A stretch of DNA of 64,000 nucleotides from JAIOQJ01 sp963718635 (GTDB lineage Bacteria > Planctomycetota > Planctomycetia > Gemmatales > Gemmataceae), in assembly GCA_963718635.1 (NCBI GenBank), contig OY970367.1:5580001-5644000 (forward strand). The letters are read 5' to 3'. The position numbers and the translations under genes were made by a program. The notes below the pieces were generated by a model, which saw nothing but the letters and a program-made list of their open reading frames with translations, made no database searches and was not told where the DNA came from. The stretch's first letter is position 1; the number at the start of each line of letters is the position of its first letter. Below, piece after piece: positions 48,086-56,094 of this stretch.

Positions 48086-48515
48086 GCCTAAGTTTGTCTA
48101 CGTCACCTACATTGCGACGACGCCGGAAAAATTGTGGGAGGCACTCACGAGCGGTGATTTCACGGAGAAGTATTGGTTCGGTAGCCGAATCCAGTCCGAG
48201 TGGAAAGTCGGGTCGCCCTTCAAAATCAACACCGGCGTGGCCGACAAGGACTGGCTGGGTAAAGTGCTGCAATGCGACCCACCCCGTCTGCTCTCCTACA
48301 ACTTTCGCGTGTCAGGGAGTTCGGAACACTTTTCGCGTGTCGTGTTCCAGCTTGAACAACACGGGCCATTGGTGAAGCTGACACTGACCCACGACGAACT
48401 GGACGAGAAGGACGAGAAATTTTGCAAGGGCATCAGCCAAGGCTGGCCTGCGGTTCTGTCCAACCTCAAGAGCCTGCTCGAAGGCGGGCATGTTCTGGTT
48501 CCAAAACCTTGTTGA
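48078..48515 (+). CDS. SRPBCC/AHSA1-domain protein
   Basis: The 145-residue protein has the START-like helix-grip fold: VYVTYIATTPEKLWEALTSG, FTEKYWFGSRIQSEWKVGSP and CKGISQGWPAVLSNLKSLLEG at the end. Such proteins hold hydrophobic ligands; those beside ArsR genes have no proven role. It starts inside the end of the arsR frame (48078), consistent with coupled translation. An imperfect GC-rich hairpin at about 48530-48570 may end the operon. Confidence 0.88.
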   Translation: MDKPKFVYVTYIATTPEKLWEALTSGDFTEKYWFGSRIQSEWKVGSPFKINTGVADKDWLGKVLQCDPPRLLSYNFRVSGSSEHFSRVVFQLEQHGPLVKLTLTHDELDEKDEKFCKGISQGWPAVLSNLKSLLEGGHVLVPKPC

Positions 48516-48629
48516 GCCGTTACGCGGAACGATGACGTCGGCGGCGTGGTTGCTCCACCACGTCACCGGCGTCGAGGTCGAGAGAAATTCGTCTAGAAGG
48601 ATGTCTTCCAGATCACGTGAACCACAAAC

Positions 48630-48962
48630 TTACTTTGCGGGCAGCGTCCGCACGAACTTCACCGCACGTTGAATCCAGCCTTTCAGTTGCACATCGCTCT
48701 CGACGCCTTCCAGACTGACCACGACCCATCCTTTCATGGCGCCCCGGCCTTTGATCTCGAATTCGCGAACGTGTGGCTCCGAGAGTGCTTCGTCGCCTTG
48801 CTCAGGACCGAGCCGAACGAGAACCGAATCTTTTCGGACGGCGACCAACAGGTTGCCGTTCAGCAAGAATCCCCTGCCCCCGAACATTTTCTTCTCTTCG
48901 ATGTTCTTTCGCCGGGTCAGAGCGTCACGGATGCGTTGCGCCACGGTTTCATCAAAGGCCAT
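48630..48962 (-). CDS. TfoX N-terminal-domain protein
   Basis: The 110-residue protein matches the TfoX N-terminal domain: VAQRIRDALTRRKNIEEKKM, FGGRGFLLNGNLLVAVRKDS, VLVRLGPEQGDEAL and GRGAMKGWVVVSLEGV. Stand-alone copies are widespread and of unknown role; they need not control competence as full TfoX does. AGGAG precedes ATG 48962 at good spacing. Single gene. Confidence 0.88.
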   Translation of the reverse strand: MAFDETVAQRIRDALTRRKNIEEKKMFGGRGFLLNGNLLVAVRKDSVLVRLGPEQGDEALSEPHVREFEIKGRGAMKGWVVVSLEGVESDVQLKGWIQRAVKFVRTLPAK

Positions 48963-49141
48963 GTCTGCTCCTGATCAATAGTCGTGATGGAGGTTATTGT
49001 CTGGATCTGGACATGAAGGCGGCACTGACTTGCTCAACGCAGAGTAGGGCTAAGTGCCCGCAAACCAAGCCCAAGTTTTCGACAAGCAGACGGCGTAATC
49101 AAGTAATTTGTTTTTTTGCGCCATTGCGCGAGATCTGCGAT

Positions 49142-49197
49142 TTCATTGAAGCAGAGCCTCGGACGGCCCGTTACGAGGCAGAGCCTCGTAACGGGCC
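49142..49197. repeat. Family E palindrome copy
   Basis: CAGAGCCTCGGACGGCCCGT and GTTACGAGGCAGAGCCTCGT form paired palindromes of the same type as at 29453-29770, in reverse orientation. It lies right after the stop of the response regulator gene, where it may also help end transcription. Confidence 0.6.
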
Positions 49198-49205
49198 TGA
49201 AAAAC

Positions 49206-49907
49206 TCAGCTGCGCTGGATAGCGACAAAGAGTTCGGACATTTTCATCCCCAGCGCCAGGCAGATGCGATAAAGCGTTTCGATCGAAGCCGAGTTCTTGC
49301 CGAGCTCGATTTGCGATAGGTAACCGAGCGATACGCCAGTCTTGTCGGACATTTGCTGCAAGGTAAGCTTCAGCCCTTTGCGCTTGTCGCGGATGACGTT
49401 GCCGAGTGTTTCACGCAAGGCCTCTTCGGTCATTCGCAGTAGGCCTTTGTTTTCCAGGCAGCGAACCACAAGGTTGCGCAGTTGATCGACCTGAAACGGC
49501 TTCGTCAGATAGTCGTAGGTTCGGGCGCGGAGGCAGTTCAGCGCGCTTTCGACCGATGGAAAAGCGGTTACGACGATAACGCTCGCTTCCGCCTGGTGAT
49601 CGCGAATCCAGCGCAAAACCTGGTCGGCTTCGACGCCGGGCAACACGTAATCCATGATGATCAAATGATATTGCTGCCCCTTCAACCATCCTTCAACCTG
49701 GCTGGGATCGGAAAGCGTATCGATCACAAAACCCTGGTTGCAGAGGAGGGCTTGAATAAGGTGGCAGGTTTGCGGATCGTCGTCCAAAATCAAGAGACGA
49801 ATTTCGCCGGATGTCTTGAACTCCGGCAGGCCCATTTGCGGTGCTGCTGCGACGCGCGATGCCGGCTTCTGGTACGCGAACTGCGGTTTGTCAACGAGCA
49901 AACTCAT
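49206..49907 (-). CDS. Response regulator with XRE-type DNA-binding domain
   Basis: The 233-residue protein has a receiver domain (about 36-150; LLILDDDPQTCHLI, phospho-acceptor Asp in LIIMDYVLPGVEAD, Thr in VVTAFPS, Lys in LTKPF) and an XRE helix-turn-helix (about 172-230; LTLQQMSDKTGVSLGYLSQI). A Cro/C1-type output on a receiver is less common than OmpR, NarL or Fis outputs. It follows the histidine kinase gene by 30 bases and is its likely partner. AGGAGG lies about 10 bases before the start. Confidence 0.9.
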   Translation of the reverse strand: MSLLVDKPQFAYQKPASRVAAAPQMGLPEFKTSGEIRLLILDDDPQTCHLIQALLCNQGFVIDTLSDPSQVEGWLKGQQYHLIIMDYVLPGVEADQVLRWIRDHQAEASVIVVTAFPSVESALNCLRARTYDYLTKPFQVDQLRNLVVRCLENKGLLRMTEEALRETLGNVIRDKRKGLKLTLQQMSDKTGVSLGYLSQIELGKNSASIETLYRICLALGMKMSELFVAIQRS

Positions 49908-49937
49908 GATGCATTGCCTCCTGGGATACGAGTGATT

Positions 49938-51161
49938 TCAAGGGGCGCAACCGCCCGGATTGACCGAGCGCGCGGCAGCCAACGGGAGAACCACATGAAA
50001 AATGGAACCGCGTCCGGCAGGCTCATGGCGGACGCCGCCCCGATGGGCAGTCAAAATTCGCATAACGACAGCCAGCCCTAGCCCGCGATGGCGAACCTTT
50101 GTCGTAAAAAACGGTTCGACAAACAACTTCTTGCGATGGTCTTCGCGCACGCCCGATCCTTCGTCGGCGATGCGAAGTTCCACGTAGGACCCGGCCGACG
50201 CCGCTCCGAGGAACTCGCGGGCTTCCAGCTCGGAAAGCTCGATCAGTGTCGCACTCACACGGACGGTGCCGCCCGGCGGTGATGCTTCCACCGCATTATC
50301 GAGCAGATGCCCCACCGCTTGTTGCAGGGCGCTCGCATCCATGGCAATCGGCGGCAGATCGTTGGCGGCGGCAAATTGCAATCGCGTTGCCAGCGGCAGT
50401 TTCTTCAGCCGAGCTTCTTCGCGGTTCAACATCAGGCTGACCGAACTGGGGACGGGCCGGGCCGTCGCACTGCGGCTGAGTTGGTGCAGCTGCTGGGTGA
50501 AAGCAATACCGCGATTTCCGGCCGAGATAATTTCACTGACGTATTGATGCGGCAGACTGGCGGGTTCGAGCATTCCTTGAACCATTTCCGCGAAGCCGAC
50601 GACGCCGGTGAAAACGTTGTCGAAATCGTGGGCGATCTTTCCGCCAATGGTTGCCGCATCTTGCAGGCGTTGCGTGATGCGCAGCGAATCCAGCGGGGGG
50701 CCAAGCTTTTCTTGGAAGGAGGGCAGCCGAATCAGACTTTGAACAACGACTATCAAGAACCGCCCCGTCTCGTCGTCGATCGGCTCATGACTGCGAATCC
50801 AAACCGCGCCATTACGGCGTCCTTCCAGCAGCAACGGCACAAAAAGACGGCGGCCATCTTCCGCATCGACCCAGGATTCTTCAAACGACTTCGCCTGCAT
50901 CAGACGTTCAATGCTGTCGGAGCTCCATGTCATCGAATCCGTTGAATCGCCCACGATTACCTGGAACTGCGCTGTCCCCGGCACCGGCCAACGGATGCCG
51001 AACTCGGCAAGTTCGAACGTATTCGCCACTTCGGCCACGGTCTGTTCGAATTTCTCGCCTAATCCGGCGTTTCCCGCCAACAGACGAGAAACGAGCGAAA
51101 GTCGAGAAACGATGTCCGTTCGATGAATCATTTTCATGGCGGGGTCTGGGGATTCAGCCAT
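49938..51161 (-). CDS. Sensor histidine kinase (soluble, GAF-like sensor)
   Basis: The 407-residue protein has no membrane segment. The N-terminal 150 residues look like a GAF-type sensor (VSRLLAGNAGLGEKFEQTVA, LFVPLLLEGRRNGAVWIRSH). The phospho-acceptor His is in the H-box GGKIAHDFDNVFTGVVGFAE, followed by the ATPase domain with HLLDNAVEASPPGG (N box), RIADEGSGV (G1) and TTKVRHRGLGLAVV (G2). It should phosphorylate the XRE response regulator encoded next. GGGAG upstream of ATG 51161 supports the start. Confidence 0.9.
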   Translation of the reverse strand: MAESPDPAMKMIHRTDIVSRLSLVSRLLAGNAGLGEKFEQTVAEVANTFELAEFGIRWPVPGTAQFQVIVGDSTDSMTWSSDSIERLMQAKSFEESWVDAEDGRRLFVPLLLEGRRNGAVWIRSHEPIDDETGRFLIVVVQSLIRLPSFQEKLGPPLDSLRITQRLQDAATIGGKIAHDFDNVFTGVVGFAEMVQGMLEPASLPHQYVSEIISAGNRGIAFTQQLHQLSRSATARPVPSSVSLMLNREEARLKKLPLATRLQFAAANDLPPIAMDASALQQAVGHLLDNAVEASPPGGTVRVSATLIELSELEAREFLGAASAGSYVELRIADEGSGVREDHRKKLFVEPFFTTKVRHRGLGLAVVMRILTAHRGGVRHEPAGRGSIFHVVLPLAAARSVNPGGCAP

Positions 51162-51550
51162 CGGATTTACTCCCGTCTCAATTCAATCATGGGGAGACGG
51201 TAAAAGTTTCTAGTACACCAAAACCGGAAAGGCAAATGGCGATAATGACGAAAGGGAGGATTCGAACGGTTGCGAAAGCTGTTCCAACCGGGCAATGTTA
51301 AGATATGCCGGTTTTCCATTTGCTTTCGCAAATAGCTGGGTTTGAACGCGTCTATGCTCGCCAATAGATTTTGGCGAGCCGGGAGCATGAGCGACCGGAG
51401 CAACCGCTTTGAGCGCTTTCTCCGGTCGCTCACGCTCCCGGTTCGCCGGCCTATCACCGAGCGAACTCGACTTTCCGCTCTGCCTTCAACCGCCTATCCT
51501 TTTTTCATCGTCAGTCATTTACGACTCGTCATACTTTCTGGAGGATCCAC
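51162..51550. other. 389-base divergent intergenic region with family A hairpin
   Basis: The stretch separates the divergent kinase and SppA genes. The family A inverted repeat occupies 51370-51446 (arms beginning TGGCGAGCCGGGAGCATGAG), matching the copy at 231-306. GGAGG at 51540-51544 is the SppA ribosome-binding site. The small open frames in between have no recognisable content. Confidence 0.7.
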
Positions 51551-53347
51551 ATGCGCATTCGTGCCCTATTAGCCGGCTTGATTTGGCTGACGGCGACGTC
51601 AGTTTTTGCAGCGGATGACAAAAAAGAGGCTGACAAGGCCACGCCGGTGGTGGCGCATATCAAGCTTTCGGGCTCGCTAAGCGAAGCCCCCGTCGGCGAA
51701 TCGATCCTCGGCAACGCGGGCGGCGAAAACCTGCGCATGAAACTCGATCGCATCAAGAAGGCGCAAAAGGATAAGAAGGTTCAAGCTTTGCTTATCCAGC
51801 TCGAACAACTTGAATTCGGCCTGTTCAGCTTCGGCAAGATCGATGAAATCCGCCGTGCCATCGCCGACTTCCGCGCGTCGGGCAAGAAGGTCTACTGCTA
51901 TACCGACGACATCAACGGCCTCGATTATCTAATCGCTTCCGCCGCCGACGTGATCTGCCTGCCCGAAGGGGGCTCCTTCGGTTTGCTCGGCCTGCGCATC
52001 GAAATGGAGTTCTACAAAGACACGCTCGACATGGTCCACGTGAAGGCCGACTTCCTGACGATGGGTGAAGCCAAGGGCGCCGCCGAGCCCTTCACGCGCA
52101 CGAGCATGTCTCCCGAAAACCGCAAACAATACACCCTCGTCCTCGACGATTTCTATGAAAAGGGCGTCATCGGCGCGATCGTCCAATCGCGTACTGCCGC
52201 TAAGTTCACCGCCGACCAAGTGAAGAAGATGATCGACGAAGGCCCCTACACGGCCAAGAAAGCGAAGTCGCTCGGGCTCGTCGACCAAATCGGCTATTTC
52301 GATGGGCTGGAAAATCTGGTCAAAGTCGATCTGAAACTCGATGCCGTCAATCTCGTCAAGAACTACGGCAAAGCGAAGAAGACCGAGGAAGACAACCCCC
52401 TCGCCCTGCTTGCGAAATTGATGAGCCCGCCGAAGAAAGCAAGTTCGAAGAAGCCGAAAATCGCGGTCATCTATGCCGTCGGCGCCATCGAATCGGGCAA
52501 GGGGGGCGAGGGCATGTTCGGCGGAGTGGCCGTCGGCTCGGCCACCATGATCGAAGCGATTCAACAAGCAGAAAAAGATGATACGGTCAAAGCGATCGTA
52601 TTGCGCGTCGATAGCCCCGGCGGCTCCGCTCTCGCAAGCGACTTGATCTGGCATGAACTGAAGAGCTGCACCAAGCCGATCGTCGCCAGCATGGGCGATG
52701 TGGCGGCCAGCGGCGGTTACTACATCAGCATGGGTGCGGCCAAAGTCTATGCGGAACCCGGAACCTTAACTGGCTCAATTGGCGTGGTCGGCGGCAAGAT
52801 TGTCTTGGGCGGCCTCTTCGAATGGGCCGGCGTGAAAACTGAAACGCTCAGCCGAGGCAAGAACGCCGGCTCGTTCTCTTCGAGCACGATGTTTACCAAG
52901 AGCGAGAAGGATTCGATCACGACCCTCATGCAGGATATCTACGATCAATTCCTTGACAAAACGCTCGAAAATCGCAACGCGGCCGGCGTACGCTTGACGC
53001 GCGAACAGCTGTTGAAACTGGCCGGCGGCCGCATCTGGACAGGCCGCCAAGCGAAGGAGCACGGCCTGGTCGATGCCTTGGGCACCCTCGACGACGCCAT
53101 CGCCGACGCCAAGGAACGCGCCAAGCTCGGCAAGGACACCGAGCCGGAACTCTTGATCCTCCCCGAGCCAACTTCGTTCTTCGACCGCCTGCTCGAAGGA
53201 AAAACCGACGCCCGCCTGGAAGCAATGGCATCCATGGCCAAAAAAATGCCAGAACTCCAAGGGCATTTGCGCTCCGCTGAAATGCTGCTGAACCAACGCA
53301 AAGACAAAGTCTGGCTCATGCTGCCGGTGGGGGTGAGTGTGAAGTAG
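51551..53347 (+). CDS. sppA: Signal peptide peptidase SppA, S49 family
   Basis: The 598-residue exported protease has a signal peptide (residues 1-20) and two tandem S49 domains, as in long-form SppA. The catalytic Lys175 lies in the N-terminal domain (MGEAKGAAEPFTR) and the nucleophile Ser387 in the C-terminal domain (MGDVAASGGYYIS), matching the split Lys-Ser dyad of the long form. It degrades cleaved signal peptides at the membrane. RVDSPGGSALASD and GTLTGSIGVVGGK are further family landmarks. GGAGG sits at 51540-51544. The N-terminal sequence reads as a cleavable signal, so it may be periplasmic. Confidence 0.92.
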   Translation: MRIRALLAGLIWLTATSVFAADDKKEADKATPVVAHIKLSGSLSEAPVGESILGNAGGENLRMKLDRIKKAQKDKKVQALLIQLEQLEFGLFSFGKIDEIRRAIADFRASGKKVYCYTDDINGLDYLIASAADVICLPEGGSFGLLGLRIEMEFYKDTLDMVHVKADFLTMGEAKGAAEPFTRTSMSPENRKQYTLVLDDFYEKGVIGAIVQSRTAAKFTADQVKKMIDEGPYTAKKAKSLGLVDQIGYFDGLENLVKVDLKLDAVNLVKNYGKAKKTEEDNPLALLAKLMSPPKKASSKKPKIAVIYAVGAIESGKGGEGMFGGVAVGSATMIEAIQQAEKDDTVKAIVLRVDSPGGSALASDLIWHELKSCTKPIVASMGDVAASGGYYISMGAAKVYAEPGTLTGSIGVVGGKIVLGGLFEWAGVKTETLSRGKNAGSFSSSTMFTKSEKDSITTLMQDIYDQFLDKTLENRNAAGVRLTREQLLKLAGGRIWTGRQAKEHGLVDALGTLDDAIADAKERAKLGKDTEPELLILPEPTSFFDRLLEGKTDARLEAMASMAKKMPELQGHLRSAEMLLNQRKDKVWLMLPVGVSVK

Positions 53348-53374
53348 AGGTGGCTTGCAATTTTCGCTCTGCTA

Positions 53375-53460
53375 GCAATGAAAAGGGGACAGCAATGAAA
53401 AGGGGACAGAGTAGAATATCCAAGTCAGAGTCCGGCGAAAATCTACGCTGTCCCCTTTTG
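53375..53460. repeat. Inverted repeat, family F (AAAAGGGGACAG)
   Basis: Two tandem AAAAGGGGACAG blocks (53381-53392 and 53398-53409) face one CTGTCCCCTTTT at 53448-53459. The element overlaps the end of the truncated glycosyltransferase remnant. Another AAAAGGGGACAG lies at 54778-54790, and a related hairpin at 58035-58110. Confidence 0.75.
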
Positions 53461-53724
53461 TTTGTCCCTCTTCGAGCTGAGCCGGTCACACCCAAATGAA
53501 ATGCAGTGCAAACCGTCGAGCGATTTCCAATCCCGAGGATCGTGGTAGACGCAGCCGCGCTTGGGCAACTTCATCGCGCGGAGATTATCGTCCGACGGCC
53601 CAGTATGGCACACATGAACCGTTAGACCCATCCCCCGCCAACAGCGCATTTGATGGTCGAGCTCGGTGTCCGCGCCGCCCAGGCGACTAGGATGACCGAC
53701 GACGCATAGTTCCGACAAACTCAT
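53443..53724 (-). pseudogene. Truncated N-terminal remnant of a glycosyltransferase
   Basis: The frame of 93 residues starts at 53724 with SLSELCVVGHPSRLGGADTE, then HQMRCWRGMGLTVHVCHTGP and GCVYHDPRDWKSLDGLHCIS, the start of planctomycete GT-B glycosyltransferases. It stops being protein-like at about residue 77, where the sequence enters the family F repeat (KRDKQKGTA is repeat-encoded). The catalytic C-terminal half is missing. This is a dead fragment whose break coincides with the repeat. Confidence 0.7.
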
Positions 53725-53851
53725 GTTATGGCAAATCGCAGGGGGTCGCTCGCATCGCTGGCCGCGGTCGCCCGTGTCATTTGACTCCTGACTCCTTTTT
53801 CATTCTCCCGACTCCTTTCGCATTCTAGGAATTACATCTGGTCTGTTGTCG

Positions 53852-54415
53852 TTAGTCGGGACGCACACGCACCCGCAATCTCTTCTTGCTTTCTACATAA
53901 GACTCGAAGTTATTGACTGGCTGATTTTTCTTGAGAATAATTCCAATAGCAGAAAAGTCGCCCTTTGCCTTAAAGAGTGTCCTCCACTCCTCAAGACCAA
54001 ATTTCCAATCCCCAGAGAAGGTCGTTTCCACCCCCCGCTCTTTCGGTACAATAATTTCGCTCGCTTCACTTAGAAAAAAACTAGGCTCACCAACTACCTC
54101 TATGACCTCATTAAATGACTGATTCGTTTTCACGACAATCTCCATCGTTAAGATATATCGTCCATCAAAAAAAACCTCTGTTCTCCATTTCTTATCCACA
54201 TTCGGACCACTGTAGGAAATAAAATGATCGGCTTCGCCATACAATGCTTCAATCTCAAGTGCCGCGGGGATTTTTGTGAAACCTGACTTTACTGCTCGCG
54301 TGTAGTTTTCGATATCAAAATCTCCCCGATGTTCACAGGAACATACGGTTACTAACATAGCTAGTAAAAGAAATAAACAAGATGTGCTACTCCGCTCTGC
54401 AAATGGATTTTTCAT
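53852..54415 (-). CDS. Hypothetical lipoprotein in an AT-rich island
   Basis: The 187-residue protein has a lipoprotein-type signal (CLFLLLAMLVTVCSCEHRG) and a mixed alpha/beta body with YGEADHFISYSGPNVDKKWR and a basic end (SKKRLRVRVRPD). The coding sequence is clearly AT-richer than its neighbours, with many A/T-ending codons, suggesting recent acquisition. No family recognised. The gene lies 23 bases after a similarly AT-rich short gene. Confidence 0.6.
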   Translation of the reverse strand: MKNPFAERSSTSCLFLLLAMLVTVCSCEHRGDFDIENYTRAVKSGFTKIPAALEIEALYGEADHFISYSGPNVDKKWRTEVFFDGRYILTMEIVVKTNQSFNEVIEVVGEPSFFLSEASEIIVPKERGVETTFSGDWKFGLEEWRTLFKAKGDFSAIGIILKKNQPVNNFESYVESKKRLRVRVRPD

Positions 54416-54438
54416 AGTTCTATTTTCCGGTATTAAGC

Positions 54439-54714
54439 TTATGGCGCCACGAAAGTTGCGTCGGTCGGATCGGGGTTCCAGAGATCGCTTAAAGCATTTA
54501 GATCAAGACTCTTAACCAAATCGCGGTTGATCCAGAGTTTACGGGAGGGAAATGCACTTCCCAGAAAGGTTTTAAATGTATATATCCCTTCTCCATCTTC
54601 ACAGCTCAGATTTACGTCAACCTGGTGCCAAATGTTTGTTGAAGTTCTCGGCCTTATTGCATACATGCCCGGCTCAGCAAAATATCTATGCGGTGCGCCC
54701 ATCCAAGCCACCAT
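54439..54714 (-). CDS. Hypothetical protein, AT-rich, possibly a fragment
   Basis: The 91-residue frame (MVAWMGAPHRYFAEPGMYAI...) has a compact mixed composition, VNLSCEDGEGIYTFKTFLG in the middle and a NALSDLWNPDPTDATF end. A stop sits just upstream of the ATG and no ribosome-binding site is visible. It precedes the lipoprotein gene in the same direction with a short gap and shares its AT-rich composition. I recognise no family; it could be the surviving C-terminal end of a larger protein. Confidence 0.45.
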   Translation of the reverse strand: MVAWMGAPHRYFAEPGMYAIRPRTSTNIWHQVDVNLSCEDGEGIYTFKTFLGSAFPSRKLWINRDLVKSLDLNALSDLWNPDPTDATFVAP

Positions 54715-54943
54715 ACGTTAATCTTAGATGGACTAAGTCGGTCTATATGAATTGTAGACATATGGACTGAAGGGCAAAAAAAGGGGACAGCGGGTCGGGA
54801 GTCGAATGGCACTTCCAACACATTCGGCAGGCGCACCGTCCACGGGTCGCTCATCCTGAGCATATTTTACGAGGCCTGAAAGTGTTAGGCCGCGATTTTT
54901 CCAGCTGGGCTTAAAACAGCGGCGGACCTTCCTTATCCAGTCG

Positions 54944-55147
54944 ATGTTGCTGGACCTTGCTTGTGCTCATGGGGTTCGAAATTCTGCGACGGACAGGGAA
55001 GGTCTCTTCATGCCATTCTATATTCCGCGTGGCTTAGGGTCGCGTTTTACAGCACTTTTAAGTGCCCATGCTCAAGAAGACGGTCTTCCGTTTGCCTCGG
55101 CCTTGCCTGAGCAGCAAATCGAGCAGGCGGCTGTTGCGGAGAATTAA
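54944..55147 (+). pseudogene. Possible N-terminal scrap of an IS4-type transposase
   Basis: The 67-residue frame contains RFTALLSAHAQEDGLPFASA then LPEQQIEQAAVAEN before a stop. This resembles the start of IS4-family transposases common in planctomycetes, which open with a short helix followed by LPF-x-ALP. The DDE catalytic region is absent. The similarity is from memory. It would mark an old insertion in this decayed zone. Confidence 0.4.
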
Positions 55148-55224
55148 GCTGGTATATGGGCTGTAATCGACGCGGGAGCGTCCGGCTCGGAAATGCGGAA
55201 TTCGGATTGTGGAATGATGAATGA

Positions 55225-55452
55225 TCTCGTTACGCGGCTCTGCCTCGCGGGTGATGCTGCGTGCTAAAGCGATGGTCGCCTTTCAGTGCGCGAAAGAAAA
55301 CCTTTCGCGGAGCGAAAGGAGACCCTGAAGGGTTTTCCCCGAGCCTTCGGGAGATATTTCCCGGAGGGCTTTCGCGAGAAAATCGTGGGAAAACGCGCCG
55401 TAGGATCGGTGGTTATTCGATTGCAGGGCAGACAGGTTCTATGTCGCGTGTG
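55225..55452. repeat. Composite repeat G, copy 1
   Basis: The block runs from a family E half (CTCGTTACGCGGCTCTGCCT), through CTAAAGCGATGGTCGCCTTT and a CTTTCGCGGAGCGAAAGG palindrome, to the GGAGATATTTCC palindrome (55344-55367) and a GAGAAAATCGTGGGAAAACG tail. The same order recurs at 58297-58494. No gene is supported between 55148 and 55452. Confidence 0.8.
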
Positions 55453-56094
55453 TCAAAGCGCCCGCCGCTGCTCTGCGATCTCTAAGGCGGCCAGCGGTAG
55501 CAGCCAGCTGCACCAGGCGGCGAATATATACGCTTCCTCCGCATTCGACAGCCCGATTAATCCCGCCGCTCCCGAAAGCAGACGGAGAGTTACTGCCGAA
55601 CAGATCAAGACATAGGAGCGTAGCATCCAACGACGGTGTTCCTCATACCGTTGACGACGGGCGTAAACGACGCCGACGATCGCGCAGATGCCGGTTGCCG
55701 CTGATAGCAAGACAAAGCTGAGGGTCGCAGGCCAGCCACCGAAGGCGGCGCACGACATCACGACGCTGCTTGGAAGAACAAACGCTAACAGTACGAGGAC
55801 TTGAACTCGACCCAAATAGCGATGCAAACGGCGATAACGAAAGCGCACGGTTTCGCTCAACAGAATCAATCCGTTGAACAGCACGACCGGTGCTGAAAAA
55901 ATGTGTACGTAAAATGCCGCCCGGTAAGCGCCCGTGAACGTCTCTTCGCGACCCTGCAGGAAAAGAGAATCGAAATTCGGCGGAAAGTAATCGGGGTAAT
56001 TTGCCAAAATGGTGAGCAATACGCGCAGAATCAAAATGACAGCGGACGTGCGCAGAACGGTTTCAAGAAGTTCGCGCCTCGGCTTAGTAGCCAT
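55453..56094 (-). CDS. DUF2306-family membrane protein
   Basis: The 213-residue polytopic protein has about five transmembrane helices and the DUF2306 signature RRLHRYLGRVQVLVLLAFVL in a loop-helix setting, then RQRYEEHRRWMLRSYVLIC. The family is widespread with unknown function; the conserved His residues suggest heme or metal binding. It starts at 56094 and overlaps the end of the DUF1559 gene by 11 bases, so the pair is co-transcribed. Confidence 0.82.
   Translation of the reverse strand: MATKPRRELLETVLRTSAVILILRVLLTILANYPDYFPPNFDSLFLQGREETFTGAYRAAFYVHIFSAPVVLFNGLILLSETVRFRYRRLHRYLGRVQVLVLLAFVLPSSVVMSCAAFGGWPATLSFVLLSAATGICAIVGVVYARRQRYEEHRRWMLRSYVLICSAVTLRLLSGAAGLIGLSNAEEAYIFAAWCSWLLPLAALEIAEQRRAL

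Noticed and set aside
48490..48672. 60-residue open frame after the SRPBCC gene
   Set aside because: It overlaps the end of that gene in another frame and runs into the convergent TfoX-like gene; no ribosome-binding site.
51929..52654. 241-residue open frame on the - strand
   Set aside because: It is the shadow of SppA on the opposite strand.
54960..55000. GGGTTCGAA motif resembling a tRNA T-loop
   Set aside because: No acceptor or anticodon stem can be built around it.
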